This document shows positions 45,263 to 53,345 of a DNA stretch of 64,000 nt, piece by piece. The DNA lies in contig NZ_CCXK01000017.1 in the NCBI RefSeq assembly GCF_000821305.1, positions 374,159-438,158 on the forward strand, read 5' to 3'. A program made the translations under genes and the position numbers. Source of the stretch: Clostridium culturomicium. GTDB lineage: Bacteria > Bacillota > Clostridia > Clostridiales > Clostridiaceae. The notes below the pieces were generated by a model. That model saw nothing but the letters and a program-made list of their open reading frames with translations. It was not told the DNA's origin and searched no databases. Numbering within the stretch: the stretch's first letter is position 1; each line of letters begins with the position of its first letter.

Positions 45263-45802
45263 ATGAAAAAACTAAGGAATTATATATTATGTAGGCATAT
45301 ACTATTACTAAAAATGATAATGGAGTGCAATATGATATGTGTAAATAGTTTTCTAAAAAGGTTTTTTAGAGGTGAAGATTATGCTATTACAGCAACAAAT
45401 TTTGTAAACAACAATAGTTTTGAAAGTAAAACAGATTATCTGATATGGGTAGATTTGAAAAACTTTAAAACTAATATTTTTAAAGTTCAAAATGGTAGGT
45501 GGTTGCTAGTTAATAGCTATTTATGTACTATTGGTAAAAGGTCAACGCCTACACCAACTGGAAGATTTAAAGTTGGTATAAAAGGATTATATTTTGGTGT
45601 TGAGAAGGGATATAAGTGTTGGTATTACACTCAATTTAAAGGTAATTACTTATTTCATTCTATAATTTATAATTTAGATGGATCAGTAAGAGATGGAAGA
45701 CTAGGAATGAAATTATCTGATGGATGTATAAGGTTAGAAAAAGTTAATGCAAAATGGATATATGATAATGTGCCACAGGAAACTGCAGTAATAATAACTT
45801 AA
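45263..45802 (+). CDS. L,D-transpeptidase (YkuD domain) protein
   Basis: YkuD enzymes form 3-3 crosslinks in peptidoglycan or attach proteins to it. The 179-residue protein has the catalytic region FHSIIYNLDG, RLGMKLSDGCIRL, with His, Gly and the nucleophile Cys in order. The start is unsure. The frame begins at 45263 with no good ribosome binding site. An ATG at 45332 has GGAG six bases upstream but would remove the only hydrophobic segment (YILCRHILLLKMIM), which might act as a membrane anchor. I list the longer form for that reason. The gap 44975-45262 holds no gene. Confidence 0.75.
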   Translation: MKKLRNYILCRHILLLKMIMECNMICVNSFLKRFFRGEDYAITATNFVNNNSFESKTDYLIWVDLKNFKTNIFKVQNGRWLLVNSYLCTIGKRSTPTPTGRFKVGIKGLYFGVEKGYKCWYYTQFKGNYLFHSIIYNLDGSVRDGRLGMKLSDGCIRLEKVNAKWIYDNVPQETAVIIT

Positions 45803-45835
45803 AAATTGAAAATTTTAATATGGATTTTTTTATCA

Positions 45836-45869
45836 AAGTCAGATTAATTATGCTAAATTAATCTGACTT
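45836..45869. repeat. Perfect 14-bp inverted repeat after the YkuD gene
   Basis: AAGTCAGATTAATT/AATTAATCTGACTT with a 6-nt loop. There is no T tract directly after it on the plus strand, so it is either a weak terminator or a protein-binding dyad. Confidence 0.6.
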
Positions 45870-46085
45870 ACTTGCAATTAAAGTTAAAAAAATAACAATG
45901 TATTCATTGATGTTAGAATATAATAAATAAAAATATAACAAACTTCACTATATATTTATAAAAAAAGAAAATGTAAAAAAGAAATAAAAATTCATGGAAA
46001 ACAAGCTAATGTAAAGGTTTTAGAAGAAAAAAAGAAAATTGAAATCCTATACATAGACAAAATAAGAAAAAAATATAAAAAAAGA

Positions 46086-46114
46086 TTGACAAAAATTAAA
46101 CAGGGAACTACAAT
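46086..46114 (+). promoter_or_regulatory. Sigma-A promoter of adhE
   Basis: TTGACA (46086-46091) and TACAAT (46109-46114) with a 17-bp spacer. The 45870-46085 stretch upstream is A-rich and has no gene. Confidence 0.8.
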
Positions 46115-46127
46115 TGAGATATAAATC

Positions 46128-46145
46128 GAGTTAAAAAATTAACAA
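46128..46145. promoter_or_regulatory. Rex-like redox operator before adhE
   Basis: GAGTTAAAAAATTAACAA matches the Rex consensus TTGTTAA-N4-TTAACAA at 12 of 14 defined positions. It lies a few bases downstream of the predicted transcription start. Rex releases DNA at high NADH/NAD+, so adhE would be induced under reducing conditions. Confidence 0.75.
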
Positions 46146-46168
46146 AGAGGGCAATGGGAGGAATAAAT

Positions 46169-48754
46169 ATGAAGGTTACAAATATTACAGAACTAGGAAC
46201 GAAAATGGAGGAGCTTAGAATCGCTCAAAGAAAATTTGCTACTTACACTCAAGAACAGGTTGATGAAATTTTTAGACAAGCAGCTATGGCAGCTAATGAT
46301 AATAGAATTAAGCTTGCTAAAATGGCAGTTGCTGAAACAGGTATGGGAATAATTGAGGATAAAGTAATTAAGAATCACTTTGCCGCAGAATATATATATA
46401 ATCAATACAAGGAAATGAAAACATGTGGAGTTCTAGAAGAAGATAGAACTTATGGAATAACAAAAGTTGCAGCACCTATTGGTGTAATAGCAGCAATTGT
46501 TCCAACAACAAATCCAACATCTACTGCAATATTTAAGACTTTAATAGCTTTGAAAACTAGAAATGCAATGATAATATCTCCTCATCCAAGAGCTAAAGAA
46601 TCAACAATTGAAGCAGCTAAAATTATATTAGAAGCTGCAGTTAAAGCAGGAGCACCAGAAGGAATAATTGGATGGATAGATGAGCCAAGTATAGAGTTAT
46701 CTCAAGAAGTAATGAGGGAAGCAGACTTAATATTAGCTACGGGCGGACCTGCAATGGTTAAATCAGCATATTCATCTGGTAAGCCAGCTATAGGGGTTGG
46801 AGCAGGAAACACACCAGCAATAATAGATGAAACTGCTCACATAAAAATGGCTGTAAACTCAATTTTACTATCTAAAACCTTTGATAATGGAGTTATCTGT
46901 GCATCAGAGCAATCAATTATAGTATTAAAAGATGTATATGAAGAAGTTAAGGAAGAACTATTAGAAAGAGGAGCATATATTCTTAAAGACAGTGAAGTTG
47001 ATAAAGTAAGAAAGATAATTCTAAATGAAAGAGGAGGGTTAAATGCAGGTATCGTTGGACAATCAGCCTTCAATATTGCTGCACTAGCTGGAGTTGAAGT
47101 TCCTGAAACTGCTAAAATTTTAGTTGGGGAAGTAGAATCTGTTGATTTATCAGAACCATTTGCTCATGAGAAATTATCTCCAGTATTAGCAATGTATAAA
47201 GCTGAATCTTTTGAGGAAGCTCTTGATAAAGCTGACACATTAATTATTCAGGGTGGAATGGGACATACTTCAATTCTTTACACAGATGCTTTAAAATCTA
47301 AGGATAGAATTAAAGACTTTGGAGAAAGAATGAAAACAGCTAGAACTTTAATTAATATGCCTGCATCTCAAGGTGCTATAGGAGATATTTATAACTTTAA
47401 ACTAGCTCCATCATTAACTTTAGGTTGTGGTTCATGGGGTGGAAACTCAATTTCTGAAAATGTTGGTCCAAAGCATTTAATAAATGTTAAGACTGTTGCT
47501 GAGAGGAGAGAAAATATGCTTTGGTTTAGAACACCTGAAAAAACTTATTTTAAATATGGATGTTTACCAGTAGCTCTTGAAGAATTACATGAGATGGGTA
47601 AAAAGAAGGTATTTATAGTAACTGATAGTGTGCTATTTGAATTAGGATATACAAATAAAGTGACAGAAGTTTTAGAGCATTATGGAATAAGCTTTAAAAT
47701 ATTCTCTGATGTTGAGCCAGACCCAACTTTAAAATGTGCTAAAGCTGGTGCAAAAGAAATGCTTGAGTTTAACCCAGATGTAGTACTTGCATTAGGTGGT
47801 GGTTCAGCTATGGATGCTGCTAAAATTATGTGGGTAATGTATGAGCATCCAGAGGTTAGATTTGAAGATTTAGCCATGAGATTTATGGATATAAGAAAAA
47901 GAGTTTATAAATTCCCAACTATGGGTAAAAAGGCTATGATGGTTGCAGTAGCAACATCAGCAGGAACAGGTTCTGAGGTTACACCATTTGCGGTAATAAC
48001 AGATGAAAGAACTGGAATAAAATATCCACTAGCTGATTATGAACTAACACCAGATATGGCTATAGTTGATGCAGAGCTAATGATGACTTCTCCTAAAGGG
48101 TTAACGGCTTGTGCAGGTATAGACGTATTAGTTCATGCTATTGAAGCTTATGTTTCAATAATGGCATCAGAGTTTACAAATGGTTTAGCGCTTGAAGCAA
48201 TAAGATTAGTATTTAAATATTTACCAGATGCTTATAATGAGGGAACAACTAATGTAAAAGCTAGAGAAAAAATGGCACATGCATCTTGTATGGCTGGTAT
48301 GGCATTTTCAAATGCATTCTTAGGAATATGTCACTCTATGGCTCACAAATTAGGTGCTTTCCACCACCTTCCACATGGTATGGCAAACTCTTTATTATTA
48401 AATGAGGTAATTAAGTTTAATGCTGCAGATGCACCAACTAAACAAGCTGCTTTTGCTCAATATAAATATCCAAACGCTGCTTGGAGATATGGAAGAATTG
48501 CTGATTACCTTGGATTAGGTGGAAGCACAGATGAAGAAAAAGTAGATTTATTAGTAGAAGCAATTAAAGAACTTCAAAGAAAGGTTAATATGCCAGCAAC
48601 AATTAAAGAAGCTGGAGTTAGAGAAGAACAATTCCTTGCAACTTTAGATGATATGGTTGAGCAGGCTTTTGATGATCAATGTACATCAGCAAACCCAAGA
48701 TACCCACTTATGAGTGAATTAAAAGAAATGTATTTAAATGCATATAATAAATAA
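46169..48754 (+). CDS. adhE: Bifunctional aldehyde/alcohol dehydrogenase AdhE
   Basis: AdhE turns acetyl-CoA (or butyryl-CoA) into acetaldehyde and then alcohol, using two NADH, and assembles into spirosomes. The 861-residue protein has an N-terminal CoA-acylating aldehyde dehydrogenase domain with the catalytic Cys in NGVICASEQS. The C-terminal Fe-dependent alcohol dehydrogenase domain has ALGGGSAMDAAKIMW and the metal-binding His-rich CHSMAHKLGAFHHLPHG. GGGAGGA lies six bases before the ATG at 46169; the ATG at 46154 overlaps it. A consensus promoter and Rex-like operator precede it. Confidence 0.97.
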   Translation: MKVTNITELGTKMEELRIAQRKFATYTQEQVDEIFRQAAMAANDNRIKLAKMAVAETGMGIIEDKVIKNHFAAEYIYNQYKEMKTCGVLEEDRTYGITKVAAPIGVIAAIVPTTNPTSTAIFKTLIALKTRNAMIISPHPRAKESTIEAAKIILEAAVKAGAPEGIIGWIDEPSIELSQEVMREADLILATGGPAMVKSAYSSGKPAIGVGAGNTPAIIDETAHIKMAVNSILLSKTFDNGVICASEQSIIVLKDVYEEVKEELLERGAYILKDSEVDKVRKIILNERGGLNAGIVGQSAFNIAALAGVEVPETAKILVGEVESVDLSEPFAHEKLSPVLAMYKAESFEEALDKADTLIIQGGMGHTSILYTDALKSKDRIKDFGERMKTARTLINMPASQGAIGDIYNFKLAPSLTLGCGSWGGNSISENVGPKHLINVKTVAERRENMLWFRTPEKTYFKYGCLPVALEELHEMGKKKVFIVTDSVLFELGYTNKVTEVLEHYGISFKIFSDVEPDPTLKCAKAGAKEMLEFNPDVVLALGGGSAMDAAKIMWVMYEHPEVRFEDLAMRFMDIRKRVYKFPTMGKKAMMVAVATSAGTGSEVTPFAVITDERTGIKYPLADYELTPDMAIVDAELMMTSPKGLTACAGIDVLVHAIEAYVSIMASEFTNGLALEAIRLVFKYLPDAYNEGTTNVKAREKMAHASCMAGMAFSNAFLGICHSMAHKLGAFHHLPHGMANSLLLNEVIKFNAADAPTKQAAFAQYKYPNAAWRYGRIADYLGLGGSTDEEKVDLLVEAIKELQRKVNMPATIKEAGVREEQFLATLDDMVEQAFDDQCTSANPRYPLMSELKEMYLNAYNK

Positions 48755-48766
48755 TAAATAACAAAT

Positions 48767-48815
48767 AAAGATAGCCACTTAGGAATTTGAATTTCCAAGT
48801 GGTTATCTTTATTTT
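48767..48815. terminator. Terminator shared by adhE and the DUF1622 gene
   Basis: AAAGATAGCCACTTAGGAA pairs with TTCCAAGTGGTTATCTTT (one mismatch), followed by ATTTTG. The right arm covers the stop region of the convergent gene. Confidence 0.88.
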
Positions 48816-49183
48816 GAGTCAATCATTTTGCTTTGACTCTTTTTTTCAGATTCTTCAATTTTTATTTCTCTTTCAAGAACAAAAGTCATTACGACTCTAA
48901 GGATAAATATAGTACCAACAAGTACGAGTTCACTCATACTTTGAATTATAACTGTTTTTAAAATTTCAGCAGCTAGTTTGAAATCCAGTGCAGTTACAAG
49001 GGAATTAGCTAAATCATATTTGATAGAGGTCTTTTCTTTGGACTTTAAGTCCTTTATATATTTATAAAAGGCCGAAAAAACACCGATGACTAATATGATT
49101 ATCCCCATTAATTCAAATATTTTTATTAGAATCGGTAGGGTGGTATTAAAAAGTGTTTCAAAAAGTGAATTTAAATATTCCAT
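48809..49183 (-). CDS. DUF1622 membrane protein
   Basis: The 124-residue protein has three hydrophobic helices (about 15-42, 68-84 and 86-103) and matches the DUF1622 pattern, with IKYDLANSLVTALDFKLAAE between helices and a charged C-terminus. Function is unknown. Its leader contains two hairpins also found upstream of mntP (60309-60415), which suggests that the same signal regulates both. AAGGAG lies 11 bases before the ATG. Confidence 0.75.
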   Translation of the reverse strand: MEYLNSLFETLFNTTLPILIKIFELMGIIILVIGVFSAFYKYIKDLKSKEKTSIKYDLANSLVTALDFKLAAEILKTVIIQSMSELVLVGTIFILRVVMTFVLEREIKIEESEKKSQSKMIDSK

Positions 49184-49272
49184 GTATTCTAATACTCCTT
49201 AAGTGAGAGTCTAAATCTCTGGTTTAGTTCCTCGAACTTACTCCTTTGAATGAATATGAAAAGGAGTAAGTT
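49184..49272 (-). ncRNA. Structured leader RNA of the DUF1622 gene (shared with mntP leader)
   Basis: On the minus strand, hairpin 1 is AACTTACTCCTTT/AAAGGAGTAAGTT, a 13-bp perfect stem with the 12-nt loop TCATATTCATTC (49235-49272). Hairpin 2 is GAG-CTAAA/TTTAG-CTC (49207-49233). The real ribosome binding site, ACTTAAGGAG, follows. The octamer AAGGAGTA in hairpin 1 also occurs at the ribosome binding site, so its partner TACTCCTT could pair with either, an arrangement that permits switching. The same loop sequence and layout appear before mntP. Confidence 0.55.
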
Positions 49273-49356
49273 AATAATCTTAGTATATCCGAAGTAATTA
49301 AATTTATTTCTGAATAATATATTATAATGTAAGTATTTTATTGAAGGAATATATAT

Positions 49357-49725
49357 ATGAGATCTAATAGCAGAGAATTAAATTTAAATGAAATAATCAA
49401 TATGTTTAATAAGGTGCAGTATTGTAGATTAGCAGTTTGTGAAAATAATCAACCCTATGTAGTACCAATGTCTTTTAGATATAAGTGTGAAGGAAATGGT
49501 TTTAAGTTTTTATTTAATAGTTTAAATGAAGGGGTGAAAATTAAGTTTCTAAGCAGAAATAGTAAAGTGTGTATAGAATTTGATAGAAATGTTGGGAATG
49601 CAATTGATAGCATCATTGTAATAGGGTCAGGAAGAATATTTAATGATCCCTGTGGGGATAGAAGTGTTATTTTAGAGGTAATTTCGTCAAAGGTTACGGG
49701 TAAAAGAACTTTTTTGGAGATATAA
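49357..49725 (+). CDS. Pyridoxamine 5'-phosphate oxidase-like flavin-binding protein
   Basis: The 122-residue protein has the split-barrel fold signature of the NimA/PNPOx-like group: YCRLAVCENNQPYVVPMSFR, then a GSGRIFND strand and a C-terminal SSKVTGKRTF. These proteins bind FMN or a related flavin and often reduce nitro-compounds; the substrate is unknown. It is somewhat shorter than usual for NimA-like proteins. GAAGGAA lies before the ATG. Confidence 0.75.
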   Translation: MRSNSRELNLNEIINMFNKVQYCRLAVCENNQPYVVPMSFRYKCEGNGFKFLFNSLNEGVKIKFLSRNSKVCIEFDRNVGNAIDSIIVIGSGRIFNDPCGDRSVILEVISSKVTGKRTFLEI

Positions 49726-49728
49726 ATA

Positions 49729-49755
49729 AAGGTGTAAGTTTTTTACTTACACCTT
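49729..49755. terminator. Terminator between the PNPOx-like gene and fakB
   Basis: AAGGTGTAAG/CTTACACCTT with a 7-nt T-rich loop stands between the convergent genes. Confidence 0.8.
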
Positions 49756-49760
49756 ATGCT

Positions 49761-50609
49761 TTATTTATTTGGAGCAAAGTATGCAATACCACAAGCTCCA
49801 GGTCCTGCATGTACACCAACAGTACTTCCTATAATACTTATTGGTGAATTAGATAAGTTGAAGGCTTTTTCAATGAAGGGTTTAAATGCATCTAACGATT
49901 CAGGTGAACCACTATAACCTAATGTATATGGCATTGACATATCTATTCCACCGTTTTCTTCAATTAAAGAGGAAATTTTGTTAAAGGCACTGTTTGTTCC
50001 TCTAGCTTTAGCAGCCATTAATACCGAGCCATCCTCAACCTTTACTATTGGTTTTATTCCTAATAAAGTTCCTGCTATGGCAGCAGTTGAAGAAAGCCTT
50101 CCTCCTTTTTTTAGATACTCTAAGGTTCCTACAACAGCAAAAAGTTTAATTCTTTTCTTAGAAGTCTCTAATTCAGATATCAGTTCTTCAAAAGATAATC
50201 CTTCATTTCTAAGTTTAACTGCATAATCAATTAGTATCTTTAATGACAGGGTAACAGTCTCACTATCAATTACATGTATTTTATCATACTCACACATTGA
50301 TTTTGCAAGCATTGCGCTTTGATAAGTACCACTAAGAGTGCTTGAAAGTGTTATTACGATTACTTCATCATTTGCAGCTTTAGCTTCTTCAAAATGATTA
50401 AGGAACTCATTAGGAGAAGGCTGGCTTGTAACAGGAAGTATCTTTGAGGCTTCTAGTCTTTTATAGAAGTCTTCACTTGATAGTGTTACTCCATCTTTGA
50501 ACTCCTCATCACCAAAGCGAACACATAATGGTACTATTGTAAGGTTTCTTTCCTTAGCTTGATTTTGCGGTATATCTGATGTTGAATCTGTTATTATTCT
50601 TATACTCAT
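49761..50609 (-). CDS. DegV-family fatty-acid-binding protein (FakB-like)
   Basis: DegV/FakB proteins bind a fatty acid and present it to the kinase FakA for phosphorylation and use in phospholipid synthesis. The 282-residue protein starts RIITDSTSDIPQ, has the TSQPSPNEF motif with the expected Ser, the GTYQSA segment, and the HAGPGACGIAYF C-terminus. Residues are as usual for the family. It is the second gene of an operon with a MarR regulator (20-bp gap) whose promoter carries FabT-type sites, which strongly supports a fatty-acid role. Confidence 0.88.
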   Translation of the reverse strand: MSIRIITDSTSDIPQNQAKERNLTIVPLCVRFGDEEFKDGVTLSSEDFYKRLEASKILPVTSQPSPNEFLNHFEEAKAANDEVIVITLSSTLSGTYQSAMLAKSMCEYDKIHVIDSETVTLSLKILIDYAVKLRNEGLSFEELISELETSKKRIKLFAVVGTLEYLKKGGRLSSTAAIAGTLLGIKPIVKVEDGSVLMAAKARGTNSAFNKISSLIEENGGIDMSMPYTLGYSGSPESLDAFKPFIEKAFNLSNSPISIIGSTVGVHAGPGACGIAYFAPNK

Positions 50610-50628
50610 AATTTCCTCCAGAAATTTG

Positions 50629-51084
50629 TTATTTATTTTTTAAAGTGATAAAAAATCTATGAAGAGTTCCTAAAGCAAGGGTTAGTGCGGCCATTTCTGC
50701 TTCATTTAATGTTTTTGAAACACTTGCTATTAAATCTTTATGAAATAATTTGTGATGTTTATAGGCTTCATTACCAAGTTTTGTAGAAACTACTGTAACT
50801 TTACGTTTATCTTCTTTATCCTTTTGTCTTACTAAATATCCTTTTTGTTCTAAAGTTTTAACTGCTATAGTTAAACTGCTGGCAGTAATCATTAATTTAT
50901 TTGATAATAATTTCATGGTATTGGTACCATCAGCTTCACTATCGCACACTGCTTCTATTACATGAATTTCATTAACTGAAAGATTTTTGAAGTTTCCTTT
51001 AGCTAGTGACTCTTCTTCTAATCGAAGTATATCGTTAAATATATCTACAAAAAAGTGATTTAACTGTTCTTCGTATATATTCAT
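50629..51084 (-). CDS. MarR-family regulator, probably FabT-like
   Basis: The 151-residue protein has the MarR winged helix (NTMKLLSNKLMITASSLTIA, wing QKDKEDKRKV). It is the first gene of the operon with fakB. Two TTTGA-N3-TCAAA sites flank its own promoter and a third lies further upstream. This is the recognition pattern of FabT, the MarR repressor that uses acyl-ACP as corepressor to control fatty-acid synthesis, so a FabT-like role is likely. It is not next to fab genes, as FabT genes in streptococci usually are. Confidence 0.82.
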   Translation of the reverse strand: MNIYEEQLNHFFVDIFNDILRLEEESLAKGNFKNLSVNEIHVIEAVCDSEADGTNTMKLLSNKLMITASSLTIAVKTLEQKGYLVRQKDKEDKRKVTVVSTKLGNEAYKHHKLFHKDLIASVSKTLNEAEMAALTLALGTLHRFFITLKNK

Positions 51085-51101
51085 GGTTTACCTCCATTTC
51101 C

Positions 51102-51192
51102 TTTGAAGTTCAAAGTAGTTTTATTATATAGGCACTATGAGGTGTTGTCAATATAATTTGAAGTTCAAAGTAAATTTATTTTGAAATTCAAA
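51102..51192. promoter_or_regulatory. Three FabT-type operators TTTGA-N3-TCAAA
   Basis: TTTGAAGTTCAAA occurs at 51102-51114 (downstream of the -10) and 51157-51169 (just upstream of the -35), and TTTGAAATTCAAA at 51180-51192. The first two bracket the promoter. The third lies nearer the divergent DUF2809 gene. Autoregulation by the MarR protein is expected. Confidence 0.8.
51123..51151 (-). promoter_or_regulatory. Consensus promoter of the marR-fakB operon
   Basis: On the minus strand, TTGACA (51146-51151) and TATAAT (51123-51128) are separated by exactly 17 bp. Confidence 0.92.
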
Positions 51193-51364
51193 TCATTTTT
51201 AGTATTATCATAAAATAATGTTTATAAAATCAAGGGGTTACTAAACATTAAATTAAATAGAGATTATTAAAATGAAATATAAAATATGTGGAAAATATGT
51301 TATATATAATATATAAAAGTACTTTGTCTTATTAGCTAAATTTATTATGAAAGGAAGTATTGAG

Positions 51365-51754
51365 ATGAAAAGAAGCAGAAAGCTTTATTTTTTATTTATT
51401 ACTATTACCATGGTATTGGGATTGATGTCTAGAAAAGTTTCCTTTCTCCCTTATACAATAGAAGCATATTCAGGTGATGTTTTATGGGCTCTAATGATTT
51501 TTTTCATAGCAGGATTTATCTTTAATGAAAAGAAAAACTGGGTAGTTGCATTAATGGCCTTAGGATTTTCGTATTTCATAGAACTTACACAGCTTTATCA
51601 TAGTCCTTGGATTGATAATATTCGCGGTACAATTCTAGGAACTTTGATTTTAGGATATGGTTTTTTATGGAGTGATATTTTGTGTTATACCATAGGGGTA
51701 GCTTTAGGTATAATTATAGAAAGTATAATAAAAAGAAAAAGCTCAGTTTCTTGA
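51365..51754 (+). CDS. DUF2809 membrane protein
   Basis: The 129-residue protein has four hydrophobic helices and the DUF2809 landmarks GLMSRKVSFLPYTIEAYSGD, FSYFIELTQLYHSPWID and RGTILGT. Function is unknown. AAAGGAAG lies seven bases before the ATG at 51365; the ATG at 51347 is part of the same leader. It is divergent from the marR-fakB operon, and one FabT-type site lies in the shared intergenic region. Confidence 0.75.
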   Translation: MKRSRKLYFLFITITMVLGLMSRKVSFLPYTIEAYSGDVLWALMIFFIAGFIFNEKKNWVVALMALGFSYFIELTQLYHSPWIDNIRGTILGTLILGYGFLWSDILCYTIGVALGIIIESIIKRKSSVS

Positions 51755-51800
51755 AACCTATAAAATGTAATGAGTTTGAAGAATCAAGGCACTGAGTTTT
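51742..51800 (+). terminator. Terminator overlapping the end of the DUF2809 gene
   Basis: CTCAGT-TT-CTTGA pairs with TCAAG-GC-ACTGAG and is followed by TTTTTAT. The stop codon lies within the left arm. Confidence 0.65.
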
Positions 51801-51861
51801 TATATGTTGTCTAAAAATTGAAATTTTATTATTAATAAATGTGGGAATAAACATATTGCCA

Positions 51862-53112
51862 CTATTCTTCTATAGGGTTTAAATGTACTTCAACCAGAAT
51901 CTCTAAAACTCGCCGATGGTCAGTTTTAGATACAGTGATGTTCAGATTTTCATAGGTGAAGTTATCACCAACATTGGGGATTTTACCAAGTTCATATGTA
52001 ACCCAGCCGCTTACTGTTGTTATGTCTAGTTCGTTTTTCAGGTTGAACAGTTCAAACATTTTATCAAGGTTAGCTTTACAAGCAATCTTATATTGATGTT
52101 CTCCAACTTTGATAAATTCATTTACAACTTCGTCATGTTCATCCCATATTTCACCGACTAATTCTTCAATGATATCTTCCATGGTAACTATTCCTAAGGT
52201 TCCTCCATATTCGTCAGTAATAATTGCCATGTGAGATTTAGCTTGTTGAAGAAGTTTTAAAAGTTTTGATATTTTAATTGTACTAGTTGTATATATGGTT
52301 GGTTTAATTGCAGAATCAAGGGGTAAATTTTTTTTTAGAACATAATTGAAGTAGTCTTTATGAGTAATTACACCAATAATATTATCGATTGAATCCAAGT
52401 AAACTGGCAGCCTGGAAAATCCAGTTTCAAGAAATATATTACTTATAGTTTCATTATCATCAGCAGATGATACAGCTGCTAAATCAACCCTTGGAGTTAG
52501 AACATCAGTAACGATAAGATCATTAAATTCTATTGCACTTCTGATTAATTCACCTTCTTGAGCATCTATACCACCATCTTCTTCGGCTTCCTTTACAATG
52601 GTAATTAGTTCTTCTTCAGTTATACTTCTATCAGATGAAATTTTAAATAGCTTAGCAATGAAGTCCTGCCAAAGTAAAAATAAAAAATTAAGTGGTGTAA
52701 GAAGAAAAATGAGAATTTTTAATATTGGGGCAGAAAACATTGCAAAGTTTTCAGGTGCTTCTTTTGCTAAGGATTTTGGAGATATCTCCCCAAAGATTAA
52801 AACTAAAATAGTCATGACTATGGTTGAAATTGTAATACCTGCATCACCAAAGGTATTTACAAAAATTATTGTTGAAAGTGATGCAGAAATTATATTTACT
52901 ATATTATTTCCTATTAAAATAGTTGAAAGTACTTTGTCATAGTTTTCAACTAAATCTAATGTTATTTGTGATCTTTTATTGCCATTGTTAGCGAGATTCT
53001 TCAATCTTATTTTGTTTAAGGATGAGAAGGCAGTTTCTGTGGCAGAGAAAAACCCAGACATTATTATTAGAAGGATTAAAATTATTATCATTGGTAAGCT
53101 ATTATTGTCCAT
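51862..53112 (-). CDS. CNNM/CorC-family membrane protein with CBS domains
   Basis: The 416-residue protein has an N-terminal CNNM transmembrane domain (three to four helices, about 1-180) with FFSATETAFSSLNKIRL. A CBS pair follows (about 195-325, with TPRVDLAAVSSADDNETISN and MAIITDEYGGTLGIVT), then the CorC_HlyC C-terminal domain. The family (hemolysin C, MpfA, YhdP) exports Mg2+ or responds to it. It stands alone; neighbouring ZIP, CDF-like and MntP genes also concern metals. Confidence 0.9.
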   Translation of the reverse strand: MDNNSLPMIIILILLIIMSGFFSATETAFSSLNKIRLKNLANNGNKRSQITLDLVENYDKVLSTILIGNNIVNIISASLSTIIFVNTFGDAGITISTIVMTILVLIFGEISPKSLAKEAPENFAMFSAPILKILIFLLTPLNFLFLLWQDFIAKLFKISSDRSITEEELITIVKEAEEDGGIDAQEGELIRSAIEFNDLIVTDVLTPRVDLAAVSSADDNETISNIFLETGFSRLPVYLDSIDNIIGVITHKDYFNYVLKKNLPLDSAIKPTIYTTSTIKISKLLKLLQQAKSHMAIITDEYGGTLGIVTMEDIIEELVGEIWDEHDEVVNEFIKVGEHQYKIACKANLDKMFELFNLKNELDITTVSGWVTYELGKIPNVGDNFTYENLNITVSKTDHRRVLEILVEVHLNPIEE

Positions 53113-53345
53113 TAATATACTCCTTTTGCTTAAAGTAATATTGTTATTTTAACTTTTATTGCGTACAACTATGTATGAAATAAATATACAACGAATACAA
53201 AAGCAGCAAGAAAGTAAATCTATATTTGTACAATATAGAAATTCAATTATTAATTTAGGCAGATTGATAATGTATTCTGAATGGTAGTGATTTTTGAAGC
53301 AGTTTTTGGTAAAATAAAAGGAGTTTATTTTAAGGGGAGATTTTT

